64,000 nt of DNA from Gracilariopsis chorda (lineage: Eukaryota; Rhodophyta; Florideophyceae; Gracilariales; Gracilariaceae): positions 558,001 through 622,000 of the forward strand of contig NBIV01000007.1 of NCBI GenBank assembly GCA_003194525.1. The letters are read 5' to 3'. Shown piece by piece: positions 1 to 9,210 of the stretch (the stretch's first letter is position 1; each line of letters begins with the position of its first letter). The notes beneath the pieces are model-generated. The model was given only the letters and a program-made list of their open reading frames with translations, had not been told where the DNA came from and ran no database searches. A program made the position numbers and the translations under genes.

Positions 1-545
1 GCTTCGTCGCCGAGGTGCACCTCGGGGCTGGCGGGTCTACTTAGGATGACAGTACCCCCCGACCCCCTTGAACGAGTAAAGGCAGACGTCATCCCACCGA
101 ACGTACTAGTTTCTTGTTCTAGTTGGCGATACAGACTGCCCACTAGCTTGTAATACTACTCCGCGCGGTAAACCACGAGCGGTACAAGACCACCAACGCT
201 CTACGCATGCTCCCTGACCATGCCTGACGCAGTTGCCCGTCCTGTTCCGCAGCCCTCAACCGGCGTCCCCTGACTTCTACCGTGCGGATCACTGAGCCCA
301 TCTTCCGCCCGGGCTTTCTAGGAAATCCTTCTACTGACCGCTGAGGCACGTCCGACCGGTCAGCATCTTGTGCTAAAGCATTGAACTTCCCCACATCTAG
401 TAACATCTTACTGGTTAACCTGATAGGCAATATACAGTCATATTCGAAAAGTGCGCGCTTTACTTGTTTGAGTCAGGTACAGAACGACAGATATCTGCTC
501 TTTGCAGTTGAACAACGCGATGGACTCTATACACCAACGTCGAAA
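1..545. other. 5' flank, no gene recognised
   Basis: I see no convincing coding sequence here. Short open frames on both strands lack family resemblance. The stretch probably holds the 5' flank or terminus of the decayed pogo-like transposon that follows, but no inverted terminal repeat could be paired with a right end. Confidence 0.4.
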
Positions 546-2217
546 ATGGACATGAGACACGTGACAATCCAGACTGCAATTCATGAACGTTATACGAAGA
601 AAACCACATGGAAGGCATTGTCTGACAAATACGCTGTCCAAGTCGGCGTCCTTCGACGCGTCCACAATCGTTGGGTGCGCACAATGCCCGAATGACAGCC
701 TGAGTCCCCAAATGACATCCATATACCACTGAAGCAACGTGGTTGCCCACCTGTTTTCACCGCCGAAGAGGAAACTGTCCCTAAAAAGAGTAGTATCTAC
801 TTTGCCGACAACAATACAATATTAACAATACAAGTTGTACGGGACTTGGTGCAGGAATATGTGTCCCTGTTACCAGAAAACCGCGAAGCAGTAATTGGTT
901 TCCGTATCAACAAACCATCCAATCAATGGGTTTCAGCCTTTGCACGTCGTAATAATCTGCAGATCGTGGGAGTCCAGATGATTGATGACAAAAGAGTAAA
1001 CGCAATGACAGCCGAAAACCTGACTGAACATATTTGCCGTGTTGAGGCGGCAATGACTAGGTTCAACATCAAAGACCCCCGCTATATATTCAATACAGAT
1101 CAGTCCGGGGCTTCATTTGCAAAAATGAAAGGACTTAGTCCCAGAAAGGGAATGGGACGATTAGGATCAAGACATCTCCAGAAAGCTCTCTCCACGCAGG
1201 GAAATCTTGACAGAGTGACAGTCATGTCTGTAATTGCCGCAAACGGAACATCTTATAAGCCCGTTGTTGTTTTTCCGGGTACTTTGGCTCACTACTGAAA
1301 CGTTCGTGGTCAGATTTAGTCACGTCATACCGTATTACCACCGTGCTATTTGTTTCAAAGGAATCCTCCTGGTGTGGAAACTGACACTTTCTACAAATGG
1401 GCTGCGCTTTTTCTCGAAGAAACTGCTCATTTAAAATTTAATATCCAGAAGTTGTTGCTGCTGCTTGACGGCTATGGGTCGCATATAAAGTACAAGACTT
1501 TGAAATGTTTCAAGAATAGTAATGTGGTGGTAATCGCTCTGCTGGCACACATATCTCATATCACGCAATTGCTTGATGTAGAAGTGTTCAGTGCATACAA
1601 GTCATATTTGCAGAACGAGCTGCATAAAGCCGCGAGACAGAAAGCAAAACTGAACCTCTTTGATGTCGCCCAGTGCATCAGCAATGTTTACTGAAGCTCG
1701 CACACTGCTGTGAATATCCTCCACGGTTTTGATAGCACTGGAATCTGAGATCTTGAGATGCTGGAACACAATTTTGGGCCGTTGGAGAAGCATTTAAATG
1801 ATATAAAGAATCTGCGAGAGAATGGTGTGTCAGCCAAAGAACTGCTAGAACTGTAATCATGGAATTGTGGAAGAATGTGGTCATATTTGTGTTAACACAA
1901 CAGCTGGTTGTCACGTAACATCTCGAGTTGTATTAGATAGTTTGAACAAGCGAATGAAACAATTGCAGGAGAAACATAAGAAGAAAAAGGCACGCGAACG
2001 TGCAGTGGCGTATAGAGAACCAAAGATGGATTTGAAGCGACTTATCTAACTAGCACCTGAACGTATTATTAAACGTGAACGTCTGATGCACAGTTGCCGA
2101 GCAAGGGTGAACGTAAGGAAGGCAGAATTGCGGGCGGCTGGCGCGGAGGAGCGCACTGCGCACCTGTGTCTTGTTGCGGGTACTGCCCCACCAGACAGCG
2201 ACGAGGTGGGCTTGTGA
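546..2217 (+). pseudogene. Decayed pogo/Tigger-like (DDE_1) transposase
   Basis: This is a relic of a Tc1/mariner-superfamily transposase of the pogo/Tigger type, which would bind its element's ends through an N-terminal helix-turn-helix and cut with a DDE RNase-H fold. One frame runs from an ATG at 546 through an HTH-like segment (TWKALSDKYAVQVGVLRRVH), a CENPB-like region, and the catalytic core (IFNTDQSG, then LLLLDGYGSH near 1465). It is broken by in-frame stops at 693, 1296 and about 1317, and by further stops after 1692. A lysine/arginine-rich C-terminal tail continues in another frame from about 1867 to 2217 (KHKKKKARER). Several stops sit where Arg or Gln would be expected, which fits C-to-T decay. 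The copia element inserted 78 bp downstream. The family call is firm, the exact limits are not. Confidence 0.75.
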
Positions 2218-2295
2218 CTGCAGAGAACGGATAAGTCTCTCAGCAAGCGCATATTTCTTGCCAAATTTGAGTAAGCTGGCTTTTTGAGCCGTTAC

Positions 2296-2670
2296 TGTGA
2301 GGATAAAGCTTCGCTCACCGTCCTTGTCAGACGGTGAGGAAGAAGGAGATGGAGTGGACCATCTCACCATCCTTGGGGATGGTGAGAAAGCGTCCTGCCT
2401 TTTCACCATCCCCGAGGATGGTGTGATGTCTGCTTACAATGCCGCATTCATGCGAGCATGTTAGGACTCTAACTACCGAGAAAGACGACTAGCGTCTTTC
2501 TCTCTGAGTATAAAAGGAGGGAACAGAGCTCGGCCTTTGCCTCTCGTCTGTTCCCCAACCCATTATTATCATCAACTCTACCTCTTTAAGCAAAGGAATC
2601 ATCCTTTTTGGGCCGCCCCTAGCTACCACTACAGGCCGCCCCTTTTTTAAAAACGTATTATTTCACGACA
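2296..2670 (+). repeat. 5' LTR of copia element
   Basis: This 375-bp LTR begins TGTGAGGATAAAGC and ends TTTCACGACA. It carries a TATA box at 2509-2517. Two perfect hairpins lie upstream of the TATA box: 10-bp arms CTCACCATCC/GGATGGTGAG at 2363-2386 and 8-bp arms CACCATCC/GGATGGTG at 2404-2423. The transcribed part downstream of the TATA box contains no ATG. Confidence 0.95.
2509..2517 (+). promoter_or_regulatory. TATA box of the copia LTR promoter
   Basis: The sequence TATAAAAGG sits about 160 bp before the LTR end, the usual place for the U3/R promoter. The same box is present in the 3' LTR. Confidence 0.7.
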
Positions 2671-2715
2671 TTCCGGAATTATCCGTGGATAATCGTCGAT
2701 TTTTACCGTTTTCAA

Positions 2716-2835
2716 GTAAGTCATTCGACATCTAAAGAATTGAAAAATTCTGTTGGTACTGATTACGCCTTGTTAACCAATACGTATAAGACGTAATTAC
2801 TAACCACACATTTTTTCTAAATTATATTCTTTCAG
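2716..2835 (+). other. Leader intron whose removal creates a start codon
   Basis: A textbook 120-bp intron: donor GTAAGT at 2716-2721, branch site TACTAAC at 2798-2804, a pyrimidine-rich stretch, and acceptor TTTCAG ending at 2835. The upstream exon ends in A (2715) and the downstream exon begins TG (2836-2837), so splicing builds the ATG that opens the zinc-finger frame. The unspliced RNA has only GTG at that position. A second acceptor-like site (TTGTTTAG, ending 3601), 7 nt before the gag ATG, could pair with the same donor to make a gag message. Confidence 0.75.
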
Positions 2836-3470
2836 TGTCCAATCAGCATATAACTACAGTGGCTCGTAAACAGCCAGGCACTGTTTTTATTTATAATTCA
2901 ATCTATCCTACGGTAACCGTAGAGCACCCAGCCTCCCCGCATCGTCACCACCTTGCTGTACTACCAGCGCCACCAACCAATCAGCAACGACCGAACATAT
3001 TGGACCATCTGACCCCTTCCGAATTTGACAGTGAATCAGAACCGGGCCACCGCTCAACTACATCCAGCCGCAAACCACCAAGTGTCTTTGAACTTGAAGC
3101 CGAAGAAATACCAGTGCCTCGCCGCCGCCAACACACACAAGTGCCAGTGCAGCCGAGCACCAGTGGCATACAGAAGCTCCGCAAGAAAAAGGCCAAGTGT
3201 TTGGCTGACCAATTGCAACCAAAGACGAAGACCACGCGTGTGGCTCGTGCCAAACGCTTCTGCACATTGTGCAAAATTCAGTGCAACAGTGCAAAAACCG
3301 TTTTTGACCACTGTCAGTCTAAAACACACCGCAACCGCGTGCAGTGTAAGCGTACTCCGCATTACTGTGCTACCTGTAAGCACTCATTTGAGTCGTATGA
3401 TCATTTGAACCGCCACAAAAACGGCAAAGCACACTTCAAAGTGCTCTACAATCAAAATTTAAATAAATAA
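2836..3470 (+). CDS. Accessory U1-type zinc-finger protein of the copia element
   Basis: The predicted protein is 211 aa if its first base is A2715 from the leader exon. It has a low-complexity, Pro/Ser/Gln-rich N-terminal half and a basic stretch (LRKKKAKC). Two U1-like C2H2 fingers follow at its C-terminal end, both with spacing C-x2-C-x12-H-x5-H (starting FCTLCKIQC and YCATCKHSF). Such fingers bind RNA or DNA in other proteins. Copia elements normally encode only gag-pol, so this is an extra gene lying between the leader and gag. The ORF has no ATG at its head in genomic DNA; the splice-made ATG would be the first AUG of the spliced message. The function is unknown. RNA binding, packaging or regulation of expression are guesses. 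Confidence 0.7.
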
Positions 3471-3607
3471 ATAGTTTTGCTTTTGCGTATTACTCTACGA
3501 TTAGTAACCAATACCAATAGGCTAATTGTGTACGAGTAAAGCTTAGTTAAACACACTAATCTATTATATTAGCATACAAAACTCTGTAGTAATTTGTTTA
3601 GTTCATC

Positions 3608-4969
3608 ATGCCGCCACTTAACGGAAATTTTACTACCAATGTTAGGTATGCAAATCAGCAACAACGACAATTTATCGAATTTATTAAGAATATTCAGGAA
3701 AACAAAACCCAAGCAGAGCCTGCTCAAGTAATCGAACTTGTGAGAACTGAATACCCTCCAGATAAGCTACTCACTTTTACAATTTTAAGTAATGGATTGC
3801 TTATGCGTAAGTTTGCAAAGTTCTTAGAAGATCGTGGAATTAGTCTCGCAGAACATGAAAGTGGTCACCTCTTAAAAAGAATTGCCAGAACAATTTTTGA
3901 GGAGTCTCATTTAGAAGATGGTTTCACTGCTATAGATTTATTCGAGCAAACGCCGGCACCTGCTCCGCCTACCCGACAGCAACCACAGAGATTTGCAGAC
4001 GTCGAAGAAGAAACTGAGGTTGAGCAACAACGGGAGCTCTCACCTCCGAAACGCGTGAATGAGCAAAATCGCCAACGCCAGCCATGGCGTGCTCACAACG
4101 CTACCAATGAGCCACAAACGAACTTTGGAGACAGCCGAGACAGGATAGCTCACTGTATTGCGTCTCGTTTCAAAGATCAATCGTCTAAATTTTCAGGAGA
4201 CCTTGGTGAATGTTGGGAGGAATTTCTGAGCGAATATAAGTATGCCGCTCTAGATTACAATCTTTCCAACCATCAACGACTCCAATATTTACACCACCTT
4301 TTGCGTGGAAACGCGAAGCGTTTTTACGTACAAAGCGTTGATGGCAGAGTGCGAAGGTTCAGGGAAGCTTCAGCAGTAATGGAAAAGGAGTATAATTCTC
4401 TTTCCCGTCAGAACCGCATTGCTGCCTATTTACGTAACTTACGAATCCAAAAATTTGCTTCAAAGAGCTCTTCATTAAGCGACGCTTTGGAGAAACTCCA
4501 CGAAGAAATTTCGAAGTTGTCCCCACAAGGCCCTATGCACTGCCGATCCGAGCGCAACAGAATCGAATATTTACAGAATGCTGTAATTGGTAATTCCTGG
4601 GCGCGAGATGCCCGCAGCAGGGCCAATGCAGGACTGATTAGTTATCATGAACTTTACGGTCAGTTGGAAGCTGCAATTCAACTCGATCAAGAAGAGAAAA
4701 TCGGTCGCATGCGAGATCAAAAGAGTCTTCAGTTGGACTCACTTTCCACCGACGATTTTCAGAACTCTGACACGAGTGGAACGTTCTATGCTGGCCAATC
4801 CCGATACGTACGTCACCCGCATTTCACAAACCGGACAAACTTTCGTCAATCCAAAAGCAGACGAAATGTTACCTGTTGGAATTGTGGTAAATTCAGACAT
4901 GTTGTTGCCGAATGCAGGCAACGCAAGGAACTCACCAATAATGCTGCCAGCCGTGTGCAATATTTGTAA
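3608..4969 (+). CDS. gag: Copia Gag (capsid-nucleocapsid)
   Basis: The 453-aa Gag would form the cytoplasmic virus-like particle. A helical capsid-like region spans about residues 185-380 (FSGDLGECWEEFLSEYKYAAL and following). A CCHC zinc knuckle lies at about residues 423-436 (CWNCGKFRHVVAEC, C-x2-C-x4-H-x4-C), which binds the element RNA. The ATG at 3608 follows an acceptor-like TTTAG. The stop TAA at 4967 is the second to fourth base of a donor-like GTAACG, so termination and splicing compete at the same site: the unspliced RNA gives Gag, the spliced RNA reads on into pol. The frame after the stop stays open to 5212, which would also allow readthrough. Confidence 0.85.
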   Translation: MPPLNGNFTTNVRYANQQQRQFIEFIKNIQENKTQAEPAQVIELVRTEYPPDKLLTFTILSNGLLMRKFAKFLEDRGISLAEHESGHLLKRIARTIFEESHLEDGFTAIDLFEQTPAPAPPTRQQPQRFADVEEETEVEQQRELSPPKRVNEQNRQRQPWRAHNATNEPQTNFGDSRDRIAHCIASRFKDQSSKFSGDLGECWEEFLSEYKYAALDYNLSNHQRLQYLHHLLRGNAKRFYVQSVDGRVRRFREASAVMEKEYNSLSRQNRIAAYLRNLRIQKFASKSSSLSDALEKLHEEISKLSPQGPMHCRSERNRIEYLQNAVIGNSWARDARSRANAGLISYHELYGQLEAAIQLDQEEKIGRMRDQKSLQLDSLSTDDFQNSDTSGTFYAGQSRYVRHPHFTNRTNFRQSKSRRNVTCWNCGKFRHVVAECRQRKELTNNAASRVQYL

Positions 4970-5339
4970 CGCAATGGATATAAGGACCAGAATAAGGCTT
5001 TGAAACGCGTCCTGTATGAAATCTACCAACAACTCGAGGAGTCCAGTGATGCCGATGAATTTGAAAGCACGGAAACTATCTTTGCTTGCAATGAAACGGC
5101 AGACAATAATGCAAATGACGAAAAGTCTCATCCTTCCGAACAATTCTTTGCATCTAATTTTGGAACGCAGAGTAGTGAACCTTCCCTCTCGAATTGCCTT
5201 GAGGATTTTTAACTGGGAGTACTAACGATTTCTTCCGTAGTGCTCCTCCCAAGCAGCAGAACAAGAAAGGACCAGACAAGTCCTCCAATGTTTCACCTCG
5301 AATCATTCGTTTTTGTACACGAAATTAAGCACAATACAG
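4966..5339 (+). other. Candidate gag-pol intron
   Basis: The donor GTAACG at 4966 includes the gag stop codon. A perfect branch site TACTAAC lies near 5218, with an acceptor TTCCGTAG ending at 5240. A second acceptor-like ATACAG ends at 5339. Either acceptor joins gag (reading frame 2) to pol (frame 1) in phase, because the two acceptors are 99 nt apart. The 5240 acceptor has the better branch site but leaves a TAA at 5326. The 5339 acceptor removes it and gives a fully open Gag-Pol. This is a prediction from sequence only; a ribosomal slip at the run of five T before the TAA at 5210 is an alternative. Confidence 0.55.
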
Positions 5340-5340
5340 T

Positions 5341-8300
5341 TCTCGAACACCTCGTTGGCACCTTGTTGATATTCACAACGTGAAGACAAGCTCATTCGAC
5401 AGAAACCGACGCGAATTTCAAGGCGCATGTTTGGATTCTGGCGCATTACAATCTGTAGTAAGAAAACAACAAGCCCAAGCGTACTGTAAACGTGTAGGGA
5501 TTCCATTTAAGCTGAATCACTCCAACAAAGCTTTTAAATTTGGAGATAGCATATACTTCAGCCGTGGAACCATGCAAGTACGCATTCCAATCCCTGGCAA
5601 CACTTTTCTTCCACTTGAGATTGACGTCGTTGACGCCTCTGTACCTCTTCTTATTGGACTCGATATCCTGGACTTACACGCTCTTGTACCTGACAACGTG
5701 GAAAACATGTTACTCAACAAGAAGTTCAATTGGTCGATACCAATCACGCGGAAATTCGGTCATATGTACTTAGAATGGGACTTCTCTGAGATTCTTTACA
5801 CAAAAAGTGAACTCCGAAAAATGCATATGCACTTCTACCATCCAAGCGCAAACAAGCTTTTCAACTTAATCTCCCGAGCAAAGCCAGAACATGCCACGGT
5901 TGAGACCAGGAAACTCATTGAGCATATCTCAAAATCATGTGCCACGTGCCAACGTTTTACACCCCGGCCACAGTCCTTCCAAGTATCCATTCCAGGCAAA
6001 ATAATATTCAACAGTGAAATTGCTTTGGATCTTATGTTCTTGGACAAAATGCCAGTTCTACACGTTGTCGACACACAAACGCACTTCGGCTCTGCAGTTT
6101 TCCTCAAGAGTCAGACCACTGAAGCAATCTGGTACGCATTTCTCGGTTGTTGGGCCACATTATACACCGGCTATCCAGACAAGATGAGACTGGATAAAGC
6201 CAGACAATTCACATCCGCTCGATGGAAAGAACTGGCAAGCATGGCTGGAATCACCTTACAGTTCTCAGGCGTTGAAAGTCATAATTCCCTTGGAACCGGT
6301 GAACGGTACCATGGACCCTTACGTCGTATCTACCAAAAGATTCGATATAGCGAGCCCGATGTCCCCATCGCCTTAGCCCTTCGACTTGCTGTCAAGGCTA
6401 TGAACGATACAATGAATCCCGAAGGACTTGTACCTTCACTACTCGTATTTGGAGTTCTTCCTCGCTTTCCACCGTTTAGCACAGAACTTCCAAATCATGA
6501 GGAGCGAATGAGAGCTCTTCAAATCGCGCGCACTGAGATGGAAACCATCACTTCGGAACTTCGTTTGCGCCGTGCAATCGTCGCTCGCATTCCATCTGCC
6601 GCATCAACAAGCTTGAAAGTTGGACAAGAAGTTCTAGTTTATCGAGAAGATTTGAAGCCAATAAAATGGACTGGACCCTATAAAATTGTAAGAATTGATA
6701 ACAAACAAGTCTTTATCAATCGCAATGGTGAAACAGTCCAACATTCTATTGCGCAGGTCAAACCTTTTCATCGTGACGAACTAATGGACAACCTTCATAC
6801 TTGTCTCGAACCAATACTTCCTGGTGATTTTGAACTTTATGATGTTCAAATCACTGAAGTGTTAGGTCCTTCCGATCACCGTCGGAACCGACCAGCATTC
6901 AGTGAAGCTAAACGAAAAGAGCTGGCAGGATTAATATCGCGCGGAACGTGGAATGTCATTAGACAAGACGAAGTGTCAGAAGACGCCAATATCCTCACTG
7001 GCCGCTTTGTGCTCGCCATCAAAAATCCTGAGACTGATGAAGAGATATTTAAAACCAGATTTGTCGCCCAAGAGCACAAAGATCCAGAAAAAGCTTTTCT
7101 AGTGCACAATTCGCCTAATCTAAGACAATATTCAACACGAATTCTCGTTACCGTCGCCGCTATTCTTGGATATAGAGTATGGAACACAGATGTTCGTCAA
7201 GCATACTTGCAATCCGCACAGAAGCTCATGCGTAAAGTATACCTGAAGCCTCCAAAAGAACTGGAACTTCCAGCACACATGTTTTTGGAACTTCTCCGCC
7301 CTCTTTATGGACTCTCAGACTCTGGAGACTATTGGTACAGAACAATAACAACTCATGTGAAAGAAGACCTAGGAATGACCCCGACGAAAGGAGATCTGTC
7401 ACTGTTTATGAAACACGAACAGGCAAAGCTCATTGGCTTAACCGGTGTTTACGTAGATGACCTCCTTCAATGCGGAACCGATCACTTCCTGCAACAGGCA
7501 AAGCTCACCCTTCAGAAGTTTGAATCAAAGGACTTAGAAATGGATTCCGCTTTATTCGCAGGCGTAAGAGTACGCAAAACCGATAACGGATTTTCACTAA
7601 GTCAGGAACATTATGCCAAACGATTGCGAATTCTTCCAAAAGATTGCACCTTCTCTGATTTCCGTTCATTGAGACATAAACTTGCTTGGTTGACCCACAC
7701 GCGACCAGATATTTGCTGTGCTGTCAACATGGCTGCCCAAGTTACGGAACAATCTTTCTCAAGCGAAGATGTGAAGAACATCAACAAAGTCGTAAAACAT
7801 ATTCAGCAAAGTCAAAATGTAAATCTGAAATATGTGAAACTTGATATCAATTCACTCCGCCTCAAGGTATATTCCGATTCATCATTTGCCAACAATGCAG
7901 ACAATTCATCCCAGATTGGATTCATTATTCTTCTCGTGGACAAGTTCGATAACTGCAATATTCTTCATTTCTCAAGTCACAAAAGCCGGCGCGTTACCAG
8001 GTCCGTTTTAGGAGGAGAGCTATACGCATTTGCAGATGCATTCGATATAGCTTACGTTATCAAACATGACTTAGAGTCAATAATTGGGAAGAAAATTCCA
8101 ATCACAATGCTTACTGACTCAAAAAGTTTATTCGACGTAATAACAAAAAGCTCACCGACATCTGAAAAGCGACTAATGATCGACATTTCTGCAGTTCGTG
8201 AAGCCTACTCGAACCACGAAATTTCCGATGTTGGGTATATCACCTCCGCCAACAACCCCGCCGATTGTTTTACCAAAGTTAAGAACTGTGATGCTATGAA

Positions 8301-8403
8301 CCAATTATTAAGTACTTCTACATGCGTTTTAGATATTAATCAACTAGTTATACGTGATTTTATGCGACAATTGTACGCCATACAAAAAGAGAAGGGAATG
8401 TGA
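5341..8403 (+). CDS. pol: Copia Pol: protease, integrase, reverse transcriptase, RNase H
   Basis: The polyprotein is about 1,020 aa. An aspartic protease comes first (LDSGALQSVV, catalytic Asp codon near 5434). The integrase has an HHCC zinc module (HFYHPSANK ... SCATCQRF), then a DDE core with Asp in IALDLMF, Asp in MRLDKARQF and Glu in NSLGTGERYHG. The reverse transcriptase has the YVDD catalytic box at 7450-7461 and copia signatures NTDVRQAYLQS and LRPLYGLSDSG. RNase H follows (VYSDSSFANNADNSS). The frame is open throughout; the stop TGA at 8401-8403 lies inside the 3' LTR. The frame differs from gag by -1, so expression needs splicing or frameshifting. Integrase upstream of RT separates it from Ty3/gypsy. 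Confidence 0.93.
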   Translation, partial: SRTPRWHLVDIHNVKTSSFDRNRREFQGACLDSGALQSVVRKQQAQAYCKRVGIPFKLNHSNKAFKFGDSIYFSRGTMQVRIPIPGNTFLPLEIDVVDASVPLLIGLDILDLHALVPDNVENMLLNKKFNWSIPITRKFGHMYLEWDFSEILYTKSELRKMHMHFYHPSANKLFNLISRAKPEHATVETRKLIEHISKSCATCQRFTPRPQSFQVSIPGKIIFNSEIALDLMFLDKMPVLHVVDTQTHFGSAVFLKSQTTEAIWYAFLGCWATLYTGYPDKMRLDKARQFTSARWKELASMAGITLQFSGVESHNSLGTGERYHGPLRRIYQKIRYSEPDVPIALALRLAVKAMNDTMNPEGLVPSLLVFGVLPRFPPFSTELPNHEERMRALQIARTEMETITSELRLRRAIVARIPSAASTSLKVGQEVLVYREDLKPIKWTGPYKIVRIDNKQVFINRNGETVQHSIAQVKPFHRDELMDNLHTCLEPILPGDFELYDVQITEVLGPSDHRRNRPAFSEAKRKELAGLISRGTWNVIRQDEVSEDANILTGRFVLAIKNPETDEEIFKTRFVAQEHKDPEKAFLVHNSPNLRQYSTRILVTVAAILGYRVWNTDVRQAYLQSAQKLMRKVYLKPPKELELPAHMFLELLRPLYGLSDSGDYWYRTITTHVKEDLGMTPTKGDLSLFMKHEQAKLIGLTGVYVDDLLQCGTDHFLQQAKLTLQKFESKDLEMDSALFAGVRVRKTDNGFSLSQEHYAKRLRILPKDCTFSDFRSLRHKLAWLTHTRPDICCAVNMAAQVTEQSFSSEDVKNINKVVKHIQQSQNVNLKYVKLDINSLRLKVYSDSSFANNADNSSQIGFIILLVDKFDNCNILHFSSHKSRRVTRSVLGGELYAFADAFDIAYVIKHDLESIIGKKIPITMLTDSKSLFDVITKSSPTSEKRLMIDISAVREAYSNHEISDVGYITSANNPADCFTKVKNCDAMNQLLSTSTCVLDINQLVIRDFMRQLYAIQKEKGM
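8384..8398 (+). promoter_or_regulatory. Polypurine tract for plus-strand priming
   Basis: An uninterrupted run of A and G (AAAAAGAGAAGGGAA) directly abuts the TG of the 3' LTR, as expected for the plus-strand primer site of an LTR element. Confidence 0.75.
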
Positions 8404-8773
8404 GGATAAAGCTTCGCCCACCGTCCTTGTCAGACGGTGAGGAAGAAGGAGATGGAGTGGACCATCTCACCATCCTTGGGGATGGTGAGAAAGCGTCCTG
8501 CCTTTTCACCATCCCCGAGGATGGTGTGATGTCTGCTTACAATGCCGCATTCATGCGAGCATGTTAGGACTCTAACTACCGAGAAAGACGACTAGCGTCT
8601 TTCTCTCTGAGTATAAAAGGATGGAACAGAGCTCGGCCTTTGCCTCTCGTCTGTTCCCCAACCCATTATTATCATCAACTCTACCTCTTTAAGCAAAGGA
8701 ATCATCCTTTTTGGGCCGCCCCTAGCTACCACTACAGGCCGCCCCTTTTTTAAAAACGTATTATTTCACGACA
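8399..8773 (+). repeat. 3' LTR of copia element
   Basis: This copy is collinear with the 5' LTR over 375 bp. It differs by one C/T near the start and one T/G just after the TATA box. It is followed immediately by the target duplication GTTAC (8774-8778). Confidence 0.95.
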
Positions 8774-8997
8774 GTTACAGCTGGTTGTTTGTTTAACCTG
8801 TTTCGTGGCAAATAAACTGATTACGCGTTTCATGTTCTGGTTACCTATTCTATAGCTTTCTGTCTTCAAATTATGTGGCTTTTGAAGGCAATCGACCGGA
8901 TAGTTACCAAGGTAGGCGAAGTTTGATATACTCCTTTCCCCAAAATCGCTACACCTGTCGAATTAGCGACTGAACGGCTACCCGCATACTACCGTAA
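8774..8997. other. Spacer between copia and Harbinger elements
   Basis: This 224-bp stretch ends with the TAA (8995-8997) duplicated by the Harbinger insertion. No gene is seen. It may hold the far end of the pogo-like relic that copia interrupted. Confidence 0.4.
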
Positions 8998-9210
8998 GGC
9001 CCTTTCTACATATGGACATGGACAATTCGACACCGAGACACTCATTCGCGGGAAATTGTCCTTTGGACATTTTTTAGAAAGGTGCCCATTTCCCGCCATA
9101 GTATAGAAACACGACCAGACATTATCAGTCTCCACGCCAGCAGCTCTTCCAAGTCGCACGCCCACCTCGAGACCAGTACCGTCGCAGTTCTTTCGCAAGC
9201 TCTTCTTTCA

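Larger units (their letters stand above)
2296..8773 (+). mobile_element. Ty1/copia LTR retrotransposon, near-intact and recent
   Basis: This is a complete LTR element of 6,478 bp. It has direct LTRs at 2296-2670 and 8399-8773, both 375 bp with TG...CA ends. Aligned by eye they differ at two positions only. A perfect 5-bp target duplication GTTAC lies at 2291-2295 and 8774-8778. The order protease, integrase, reverse transcriptase, RNase H marks it as Ty1/copia (Pseudoviridae-type). The internal region has, in order, a leader intron, a zinc-finger ORF, gag with a zinc knuckle, a gag-pol intron, and pol. A polypurine tract precedes the 3' LTR. I could not assign a primer-binding site to a particular tRNA. 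The near-identical LTRs indicate a recent insertion, downstream of the older pogo-like relic. Confidence 0.95.

Noticed and set aside
5203-5328. Programmed -1 frameshift at TTTTTAA as the only gag-pol link
   Set aside because: Possible, but it would need readthrough of TAA at 4967 and again at 5326; the intron model explains all stops at once.
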